Below are positions 7,358 to 13,979 of a stretch of DNA of 21,444 nt, one piece after another. The stretch lies in the NCBI GenBank assembly GCA_946185175.1, contig CAMHIH010000004.1, positions 1 to 21,444 of the forward strand, given 5' to 3'. The notes beneath the pieces are model-generated. The model searched no databases and was not told the DNA's origin. It saw only the letters and a list, made by a program, of their open reading frames with translations. The stretch's first letter is position 1. Every line of letters starts with the position of its first letter. This DNA comes from an uncultured Candidatus Saccharibacteria bacterium. GTDB lineage: Bacteria > Patescibacteriota > Saccharimonadia > Saccharimonadales > Saccharimonadaceae. Position numbers and translations under genes: made by a program.

Positions 7358-9628
7358 ATGGCTAAAAAACGTGGCAGAAAGAAAAAAGCTCAAGAAATCC
7401 AACGCCGGGAATTGCCGGGCGGTTTTTGGCATCAAATTGGTGCTGTTCTGATGATTGCTATTTCAATCATTCTTGTTGCGGCCTGGTTTGGGCAGGGCGG
7501 CGTAGCTTTGAATGTTGCGCAAGATTTTTTGCTTAAAACTATCGGGTATACTACCTTCTTATTGCCATTTATTCTAATTTACCTCGCCGTGATGATTTTC
7601 CGCGCCGATGATAATCGCCTCGATCCTAGTGTCTGGATTGCGTCATTCTTAATGGTTCTTTGGTTTTCGGGTATTTTTGGTATTAGCTCGCACGGTGCCG
7701 TTGAAGCTCATGGTGGCATTGTCGGCACATTTCTAAATAACTTCACGCTCAAGATGGTGGCAGGCGGCATTGCATACTTTGTTTATGTTATTTTAATTCT
7801 AATTACAGCCTTGTTTATGTATGCGGAGACCCCAGCTGCATTATTCCGTCGCATCGGCGCCATTTTCAAAACTAGTAAAAACGATGAGGACGTTAATAAC
7901 GCCAAGGTTATGCGCCGTAGTGCCAAGAAAGATTTACTATCCGACGACGACGAGGCCGAGGTCCGTCCAGGCAAAGTAAATGTCGTCAACCATGCTGAAG
8001 AAGCCGAAAAAGAAGATAAAAAGCAGGGCTTATTAACTAAAGTCACAAATAAGGCAGAATCCGCCAAAGAAGACGAAAGCCAAGCTTTGACGGTCGTTAA
8101 TACGCAAGATTGGAAGATGCCTACCATTGATTTATTGGCGCGCCATACTAATAAAGCCGATCCGGGCGACCCGCAAAAAGTTGCCGAAATTATTCGCGAG
8201 ACTTTTGGCGAGTTTGGTATTGATGTAACCGTAGGTGATGCAATTGTTGGCCCGAGCGTTACGCAATATCGTGTTACTCCACCAGCAGGCGTGAAGATTT
8301 CGCGTATTACTTCTATGAGTGAAGAGCTAACTAGTGCGCTCGGTGTTGGCGGTAGTGGTGTCGTACGTATTGCACCAGTACCGAACGAGCGTCGCATTAT
8401 TGGCGTCGAAGTGCCAAATATTAAAGCCGCTACGGTTGGACTTCGTGAAATTATGACTACTAGTAGTTGGCGTAATCTAGCTGCTAACAAACAAATGGCA
8501 TTTGCGCTTGGGCGCGATAATGACGGCAATGCAGTAGTCCTCGATTTGGCCGACATGCCTCACTTGTTAGTTGCTGGTACTACCGGTTCTGGTAAGTCTG
8601 TCACGATTCACTCGATGCTCGTTTCGTTGATGTATCATAATTCGCCAGCAGATTTGCGTTTGATTCTTATCGACCCAAAGCATTTGGAATTCGGTCTCTA
8701 TGACGATATCCCACACCTTCTTACGCCTGTCGTGGAAGACGTGAAGAGCACATTAAGCGTGTTGAAGTGGGCGATTGATCAAATGGAATATCGTCTCAAA
8801 GAAATGCGTGATTATGGCGTTCAGAATATCGCAGATTATAATTCCAAGCTTACTGCTGAGCAAAATGCATCGCCAATAAAAAATACCGAAGAAAGCAGTG
8901 AAGAGGAGACTGAAAAACGCCAAAAGTTTCCATATATCATTATTGCTTTCGATGAGTTGCAGGACTTCATTAAAGCTAAGCCGGGCGGTCGCGAAATTGA
9001 AACAATGTTGGCGCGTCTTGCCGCTAAGGCTCGTGCTGCTGGTATTATCCTCGTGATTGCTACGCAGTATCCGAAAGCCGATATTATTACGACGGCCATC
9101 AAGGCGAACATTCCGAGCCGCATCGTCATGAAGGTTGTCGAGCAAACGCAATCACGTGTCGCATTAGACCGACCTGGCGCCGAAAAGCTTATCGGTAATG
9201 GTGATCTTCTATATATGACTCGCAAGATGCCAGCTCCACGTCGTGCCCAGAGCGCTTTCGTTAGCAACGGTGAAATCGAAAAAATCGTCAAATTCTTGCG
9301 CTCGCAGGGTGAGCCGCAATATGTTAAAGAGATTCTTACTCAGCAAGTACAAGTTTCTGGCGCGGGTGCATCAATGGGCGGTTTTGATGGCGGTGCAGGT
9401 AGCGGTTCTAATGACGACCATCGTCAGGCGGCCGAGATCGCCGTCCAGTATCAAAAAATATCCACTACTTTATTGCAACGTAAAATGCATATTGGTTTTG
9501 GCCGAGCCGCCTCAATCATTGATGATCTCGAAGATATGGGTATAGTCTCGCCGCCCCCTGGGGGCAATAAAGCACGTGAAGTTCTGATTTCGTCAATGGA
9601 CGAATATGATGAACGCAACCCACAATAA
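7358..9628 (+). CDS. ftsK: DNA translocase FtsK
   Basis: A 756-residue FtsK/SpoIIIE translocase, which pumps chromosomal DNA through the division septum and activates dimer resolution. Four membrane helices occupy about residues 25-165. A short charged linker (about 170-260, rich in Lys/Asp/Glu) replaces the long linker of E. coli FtsK. The motor follows: alpha domain with a VTQYRVTPPAGV segment, Walker A GTTGSGKS (about 406), Walker B IIIAFDELQD (about 527-536). A small acidic insert (EESSEEETEKRQ) lies just before Walker B. The C-terminal winged-helix gamma domain has ISTTLLQRKMHIGFGRAASI (about 708-727), which reads DNA polarity sequences. A Gly/Ser-rich hinge separates motor and gamma. 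The start follows a -10 box directly. Confidence 0.96.
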   Translation: MAKKRGRKKKAQEIQRRELPGGFWHQIGAVLMIAISIILVAAWFGQGGVALNVAQDFLLKTIGYTTFLLPFILIYLAVMIFRADDNRLDPSVWIASFLMVLWFSGIFGISSHGAVEAHGGIVGTFLNNFTLKMVAGGIAYFVYVILILITALFMYAETPAALFRRIGAIFKTSKNDEDVNNAKVMRRSAKKDLLSDDDEAEVRPGKVNVVNHAEEAEKEDKKQGLLTKVTNKAESAKEDESQALTVVNTQDWKMPTIDLLARHTNKADPGDPQKVAEIIRETFGEFGIDVTVGDAIVGPSVTQYRVTPPAGVKISRITSMSEELTSALGVGGSGVVRIAPVPNERRIIGVEVPNIKAATVGLREIMTTSSWRNLAANKQMAFALGRDNDGNAVVLDLADMPHLLVAGTTGSGKSVTIHSMLVSLMYHNSPADLRLILIDPKHLEFGLYDDIPHLLTPVVEDVKSTLSVLKWAIDQMEYRLKEMRDYGVQNIADYNSKLTAEQNASPIKNTEESSEEETEKRQKFPYIIIAFDELQDFIKAKPGGREIETMLARLAAKARAAGIILVIATQYPKADIITTAIKANIPSRIVMKVVEQTQSRVALDRPGAEKLIGNGDLLYMTRKMPAPRRAQSAFVSNGEIEKIVKFLRSQGEPQYVKEILTQQVQVSGAGASMGGFDGGAGSGSNDDHRQAAEIAVQYQKISTTLLQRKMHIGFGRAASIIDDLEDMGIVSPPPGGNKAREVLISSMDEYDERNPQ

Positions 9629-9654
9629 TCAATCATCAATTTTAAACGGAGCAT

Positions 9655-9684
9655 ACAAGAGGGTGACCAAGTTACCTATCTTGT
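9655..9684 (+). repeat. Imperfect palindrome over the proS promoter
   Basis: ACAAGA (9655-9660) pairs with TCTTGT (9679-9684), with further GGT/ACC pairing inside. It covers the -35 region and spacer of the proS promoter, so it could be an operator or a weak hairpin after ftsK. It lacks a T-tract directly after the stem. Confidence 0.4.
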
Positions 9685-9692
9685 GTTAGAAT
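9663..9692 (+). promoter_or_regulatory. Promoter of proS, predicting a leaderless mRNA
   Basis: GTGACC (9663-9668), 18-base spacer, TAGAAT (9687-9692). ATG 9699 begins six bases after the -10 box and there is no Shine-Dalgarno. Confidence 0.55.
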
Positions 9693-9698
9693 ATAAAT

Positions 9699-10934
9699 AT
9701 GAAGAGAAGTCAATTGTTTACTAAAACAACGAAAACTACGCCAAATGACGAAGTCAGTAATAGTGCGAAGTTATTAATTCGCGCTGGCTATGTCTATAAA
9801 GAAATGGCGGGAGTTTATGACTTTTTGCCGCTCGGAAAACGCGTTCTTGATAATATCATGCAGGTTATCCGCGAAGAACTTAATTCGATTGGTTCTCAGG
9901 AATTCCAGATGACCGCTTTGCAGAATAAAGAGGTTTGGGAAGCGACGGATCGCTGGAGCGACGACGTGATGGATGTTTGGTTTAAAACTAAGCTTAACGC
10001 CGGTGGCGAGGTTGGTCTTGCGCCTACACATGAAGAACCAATTACTCGTATTATGAAGAGCTATATCTCAAGTTATAAAGACTTGCCTGTCTATGCCTAC
10101 CAATTCCAAACTAAATTCCGCAACGAATTGCGCGCTAAATCTGGCATTATGCGCACGCGCGAATTTATGATGAAAGATCTGTATAGCTTCTCGAAGGATC
10201 GCGCCGAGCACGATGAGTTCTATGAGAAATGCGCCGCTTCATATCAGAAAATCTTTGACCGTCTAGGTATCGGTAATGATACTTTCAGAACTTTTGCTAG
10301 CGGCGGCGCTTTTAGCAAGTTTAGCGACGAATTCCAGACTCTTTGCGAAGTAGGCGAGGATATTATCTACCTCGACCGCGAGAAAGGTATCGCAATTAAC
10401 GAAGAAGTCTATAATGATGAAACCATTAAAGACCTTGGCCTAGATAAGGCAAAACTCGAAAAGTGCAAAGCTGCAGAAGTCGGCAACATCTTTACGCTTG
10501 GTTATCGCTTCTCGGATGGCCTCGATCTGACGTTTAACGACGAAAAGGGCGAACGTAAAAAAGTCTTTATGGGCAGCTATGGTATTGGCCCGAGCCGCGT
10601 GATGGGCGTAATCGCAGAGAAGCTATCAGACGAAAATGGCCTTGTCTGGCCAGAAGAAATTGCTCCTTACAAATATTACTTAGTTGGCATTGGCGAAGCG
10701 GCCGAAAAAATTTGCGCCGAACTCACCGAACAGGCCCCTGAATTGATTTTATGGGATGACCGTATAGGTGCTCGTAACGGCGAAAAATTTGCTGATGCAG
10801 ATTTAATGGGGATTCCTTACCGTGTGGTAATTAGCGATAAAACTTTAGCTGAATCTAAAATCGAGCTAAAAAATCGCCAAACTGGTAATCTAGAACTATT
10901 GACATTAGAAGCATTTAAATCTAAACTAGTCTAG
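9699..10934 (+). CDS. proS: Prolyl-tRNA synthetase, short form without editing domain
   Basis: A 411-residue class II ProRS that charges tRNA-Pro. Motif 1 region GVYDFLPLGKRV (38-49), motif 2 FRNELRAKSGIMRTREF (140-156), the GGAFS...DEFQTLCEVGEDI segment, motif 3 GSYGIGPSRVMG (about 292-303), and a C-terminal anticodon-binding domain with KFADADLMGIPYRVVI. Standard bacterial ProRS is about 570 residues and carries a large INS domain between motifs 2 and 3 that removes mischarged alanine. Here only about 130 residues lie between the motifs, so INS is absent, as in the known short ProRS of alphaproteobacteria. Alanine editing would then need a free-standing protein, not seen in this window. greA follows 56 bases later with no terminator between. 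Confidence 0.96.
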   Translation: MKRSQLFTKTTKTTPNDEVSNSAKLLIRAGYVYKEMAGVYDFLPLGKRVLDNIMQVIREELNSIGSQEFQMTALQNKEVWEATDRWSDDVMDVWFKTKLNAGGEVGLAPTHEEPITRIMKSYISSYKDLPVYAYQFQTKFRNELRAKSGIMRTREFMMKDLYSFSKDRAEHDEFYEKCAASYQKIFDRLGIGNDTFRTFASGGAFSKFSDEFQTLCEVGEDIIYLDREKGIAINEEVYNDETIKDLGLDKAKLEKCKAAEVGNIFTLGYRFSDGLDLTFNDEKGERKKVFMGSYGIGPSRVMGVIAEKLSDENGLVWPEEIAPYKYYLVGIGEAAEKICAELTEQAPELILWDDRIGARNGEKFADADLMGIPYRVVISDKTLAESKIELKNRQTGNLELLTLEAFKSKLV

Positions 10935-10955
10935 ATATTTATAAAAATTAATTCC

Positions 10956-10980
10956 ATTTCCCCCGGAAATACTAGGAGGG
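10956..10980 (+). promoter_or_regulatory. Small hairpin plus Shine-Dalgarno before greA
   Basis: ATTTCC/GGAAAT (10956-10961 with 10965-10970) forms a 6-bp stem with a 3-base loop. AGGAGGG follows at 10974-10980, ten bases from ATG 10991. The C run of the hairpin (10960-10964) could instead pair with the G-rich Shine-Dalgarno. Confidence 0.4.
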
Positions 10981-10990
10981 ATAATTCATT

Positions 10991-11437
10991 ATGGTTAAAA
11001 CAGTTAGTATTACAGCAGAAGGTAAGAAAGACCTCGAGAAAGAACTCGAAGAGCTAAAAGCTCGCCGTCCAGAAATTGCCGAAAAAATTGCGACAGCACG
11101 TTCTTATGGCGACCTTAGTGAAAACGAGGATTATACGGCTGCACGCGGCGAACAAAAAGTCGTCGAAGGTCGTATTCAGGAAATTGAAGACATTTTGTTA
11201 CACGCCAAAGTTATTAAGGGCGGCAAAAAGTCGAAGGTGGATATGGGTAGCGTCGTTTCGCTTGAATCGAACGGCAAAACTAGCACCTATACATTGGTTG
11301 GCGCCGTTGAGGCCAACCCACTAGAAGGCAAAATTAGTAACGAATCACCGATTGGTCTTGCGATTTTTGGCAAAAAAGTCGGAGACGAAGTCACTTTACC
11401 TAACGGTAAAGTATTCAAAATTGCAACCATTCAATAA
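10991..11437 (+). CDS. greA: Transcript cleavage factor GreA
   Basis: 148 residues, slightly shorter than E. coli GreA. The N-terminal coiled coil carries the tip motif YGDLSENEDY (39-48) with acidic residues D41 and E44, which reach into the RNA polymerase secondary channel and stimulate cleavage of backtracked transcripts. The C-terminal FKBP-like domain ends with SPIGLAIFGKKVGDEV. The start has a strong AGGAGGG. It lies 56 bases after proS on the same strand without a terminator, so the two are probably co-transcribed. A strong terminator follows at 11449-11486. Confidence 0.96.
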   Translation: MVKTVSITAEGKKDLEKELEELKARRPEIAEKIATARSYGDLSENEDYTAARGEQKVVEGRIQEIEDILLHAKVIKGGKKSKVDMGSVVSLESNGKTSTYTLVGAVEANPLEGKISNESPIGLAIFGKKVGDEVTLPNGKVFKIATIQ

Positions 11438-11448
11438 TTCGAAAACTA

Positions 11449-11486
11449 ATACGCCTTCAACCATTAAGAAAGAAGGCGTATTTTTA
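11449..11486 (+). terminator. Intrinsic terminator of greA
   Basis: ATACGCCTTC/GAAGGCGTAT, 10 bp with no mismatch (11449-11458 with 11472-11481), 13-base loop, then TTTTT. Confidence 0.9.
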
Positions 11487-11517
11487 TGCGCCAATAAACT
11501 AAAAAGCATAAAAGGAA

Positions 11518-11523
11518 TATAAT
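11518..11523 (+). promoter_or_regulatory. -10 box of the ABC exporter gene, predicting a leaderless mRNA
   Basis: A perfect TATAAT ends six bases before ATG 11530, leaving no room for a ribosome-binding site. No good -35 is visible. Confidence 0.55.
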
Positions 11524-11529
11524 TTAAAA

Positions 11530-13332
11530 ATGACAAAATCACAAAATAGCAAGCAGCGTTCGTCGGTTGCGAAGCGCACGCTGTACTACTATTGGCAAAG
11601 TTCAAAAAAGTACAAATGGCTAGCAATTGGTACAATCCTATCAACGCCAATTGTTGTCCTAATTCGCACAACGCTCATTCCATTAATATTTGCAAACATG
11701 ATAGATGCGATTTCGGCTGGCATTCCAGACGATCAAGTCATCTCAACGCTCTTACCGCAGGGGCTATTGTTAATCGGCCTATATTTGGGCGGTAGCGCCA
11801 TCCTGGGCTGGCTTCGAGTCTATTGGTGCTGGAAGTATGAGCTCAAGGTGCTCTATGATTTAGGGACGCTATGTTTTAACACTATTAGCTCCCAATCTAT
11901 GCAATTTCATAGCGACCGTTTCTCTGGCTCATTAGTTTCGCAAACTAATAAGTTTATTGGGGCCTTTGAGCGACTATTCGATTTGCTAATTTTCGACATC
12001 ATCTACATTATTTCGATGTTTGCGTTTATCATGATAGTTCTCGCGCCACGCGCACCCCTCTTTGCGCTCGGATTAACAATATTCGTCGCGATTTACATTT
12101 TATGCTCGGGGTTAAGCTTCAAGAAAATTTCACACCTCAGTAAAGAGCGTGCCGAGGCGGAAAACCGTCAGACTGGCCAATTGGCCGATTCGGTGTCTAA
12201 TATTTTATCCGTCAAATCATACGGCCGTGAATCGCACGAGCGTCATCGTTATGCAAACTTCAACCGCGCCAGCTACAATGCTGGCATCGCGCAGATGAAT
12301 GCTACGATGAAACGCGACTTAGCGTTTAACTTCGTCAACATTGGTATCATCGCCATCATAGTTGTTTTCATGATGGCTGGCGTGCCGGTATTCGGGCTTA
12401 GTGTTGCAACGCTCATTTTAATCGTTAACTATTCGATGAGCATCATGGGTGAATTATGGAATATCAATAACATTTTCAAGCATATAAACCGCGTATTCGG
12501 TGATGCTTATGAAATGACCAAGATTCTCGACACCAAGGATGCGGTGGTGGATATTGAAAACGCTCAGCCGCTCAAGGTGAAGAAGGGCAAAATAGATTTT
12601 AAGAATATTGCCTTCAAGCACCAAGATGCGCGCGAGTCAATCTTTGAAGATTTCTCACTTAGCGTAAAAGCAGGGGAGCGCATCGGGCTTGTTGGTGTAT
12701 CCGGCTCGGGTAAAACAACCCTCACAAAGTTATTGTTGCGTTTCGCTGATGTTCAAGATGGCGAAATCCTGATAGATGGGCAGAATATTCACGAAGTTCA
12801 GCAAGTTTCTTTGCGTGAAGCAATTGCTTACGTGCCACAAGAAACTACCCTATTTCACCGCAGCATTGCCGAGAATATTGCCTATTCGAAGCCGGATGCT
12901 TCGCGTGAAGAAATCGTTCGTGCAGCCAAGTTGGCGAACGCTGATGAATTCATCAAAGATCTCCCAGACGGTTATGATACTTTGGTGGGCGAACGCGGCA
13001 TTAAGCTTTCGGGCGGCCAACGTCAACGCGTTGCCATTGCGCGCGCCATCTTGAAAGATGCCCCAGTCTTGGTGCTCGATGAGGCAACTTCTGCGCTTGA
13101 CTCTGAATCGGAAGCCTTAATCCAAGATGCATTAATCAAATTAATGAAGGGGCGCACCAGCATCGTAGTTGCGCACCGCCTATCTACCATCGCCAGTCTC
13201 GATCGCATCGTAGTACTTGAAAATGGCAAAATCATCGAGCAGGGTACGCACCATGAATTACTCGAAAAACATGGCGCATATCATAAGCTATGGTCGCGCC
13301 AATCTGGTGCTTTTCTCGACGGTAAAGATTAA
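11530..13332 (+). CDS. ABC exporter, fused membrane and ATPase domains (MsbA/ABCB type)
   Basis: 600 residues: an exporter-type transmembrane domain of six helices (about 30-320), then an ATPase domain (about 350-590). ATPase motifs are all intact: Walker A GVSGSGKTT (about 388-396), Q-loop YVPQE, signature LSGGQRQR, Walker B VLVLDEATSALD with the catalytic Glu, and H-loop VVAHRLST. It should work as a homodimer or pair with a partner encoded elsewhere, exporting a lipid, peptide or drug. The substrate cannot be told from sequence, and no partner or substrate gene is adjacent. It forms a single-gene unit between terminators at 11449-11486 and 13353-13375. Confidence 0.93.
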   Translation: MTKSQNSKQRSSVAKRTLYYYWQSSKKYKWLAIGTILSTPIVVLIRTTLIPLIFANMIDAISAGIPDDQVISTLLPQGLLLIGLYLGGSAILGWLRVYWCWKYELKVLYDLGTLCFNTISSQSMQFHSDRFSGSLVSQTNKFIGAFERLFDLLIFDIIYIISMFAFIMIVLAPRAPLFALGLTIFVAIYILCSGLSFKKISHLSKERAEAENRQTGQLADSVSNILSVKSYGRESHERHRYANFNRASYNAGIAQMNATMKRDLAFNFVNIGIIAIIVVFMMAGVPVFGLSVATLILIVNYSMSIMGELWNINNIFKHINRVFGDAYEMTKILDTKDAVVDIENAQPLKVKKGKIDFKNIAFKHQDARESIFEDFSLSVKAGERIGLVGVSGSGKTTLTKLLLRFADVQDGEILIDGQNIHEVQQVSLREAIAYVPQETTLFHRSIAENIAYSKPDASREEIVRAAKLANADEFIKDLPDGYDTLVGERGIKLSGGQRQRVAIARAILKDAPVLVLDEATSALDSESEALIQDALIKLMKGRTSIVVAHRLSTIASLDRIVVLENGKIIEQGTHHELLEKHGAYHKLWSRQSGAFLDGKD

Positions 13333-13352
13333 CGGTAAATAGCCCAAAAATA

Positions 13353-13375
13353 CACCCGCAATGGGTGCATTTTTG
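13353..13375 (+). terminator. Intrinsic terminator of the ABC exporter gene
   Basis: CACCC/GGGTG (13353-13357 with 13363-13367), loop GCAAT, then CATTTTTG. It is much like the rpsO terminator. Confidence 0.8.
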
Positions 13376-13378
13376 ATA

Positions 13379-13384
13379 TATAAT
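13379..13384 (+). promoter_or_regulatory. -10 box of the lemA-DUF2207 operon
   Basis: TATAAT four bases after the preceding T run. It gives a leader of about 28 bases containing GGGAGA before ATG 13419. No clear -35. Confidence 0.55.
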
Positions 13385-13418
13385 AAAATTAACATAAGAA
13401 TATTGGGAGATAAATCAA

Positions 13419-13979
13419 ATGCCAGCTGGTATTATTGTGACGATTATTGTCGTAGTAGTTTTCTTAATGCTCGTCGGAGTTGCTTCAACCTATAATGCGC
13501 TGGTGCGCTTACGAAATCAGGTAGATGAAGCTTTCGCAACAATGGACGTATATCTAAAGAAGCGTTGGGATTTAGTGCCAAATCTCGTCGAGGTCGTAAA
13601 GGCCTACGCTAAACATGAAGTGGAAACTTTTTCCGAAATTGTAAACTTACGCAAAAGTTCATATAACCGGATGTCGCAAGAAGAAAAGATTTCAGCCAAC
13701 AATCAGCTCACTCAAGACTTGGCGCATTTATTAGCAATCGCCGAGGCCTATCCGGAACTTCGTTCGAATGAGAACTTCCTTGATTTAAATTCTCAATTGT
13801 CTAGCATCGAGAATGATATTGCGAATGCGCGCAAGTTTTATAATGGTGCCGTCAAAGAAATGAATAATAAGACTCAAGTCTTCCCTTCGAATATCGTAGC
13901 TGGTATGTTTGGCTTCGAAAAGCTCGAAATGTTCAAAATTAGTGATTCTCAGAAAGAAAACGTAAAGGTAAAGTTCTAA
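13419..13979 (+). CDS. lemA: LemA family protein
   Basis: 186 residues, the usual length. One membrane helix at about 4-26 is followed by the LemA helical domain: YNALVRLRNQVDEAFATMDV, KKRWDLVPNLVEVVKAYAKHE, then AYPELRSNENF and ENDIANARKFYN, all family hallmarks. The large domain is expected on one side of the cytoplasmic membrane. Its molecular role is not established. Its stop codon overlaps the ATG of the DUF2207 gene by one base, so the two are translationally coupled. LemA beside DUF2207 or TPM-domain genes is a common arrangement, which supports a joint envelope function. Confidence 0.95.
   Translation: MPAGIIVTIIVVVVFLMLVGVASTYNALVRLRNQVDEAFATMDVYLKKRWDLVPNLVEVVKAYAKHEVETFSEIVNLRKSSYNRMSQEEKISANNQLTQDLAHLLAIAEAYPELRSNENFLDLNSQLSSIENDIANARKFYNGAVKEMNNKTQVFPSNIVAGMFGFEKLEMFKISDSQKENVKVKF

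Noticed and set aside
7783..8556. 257-codon minus-strand frame inside ftsK
   Set aside because: Ser/Thr-rich shadow of the FtsK linker and alpha domain; no start signals.
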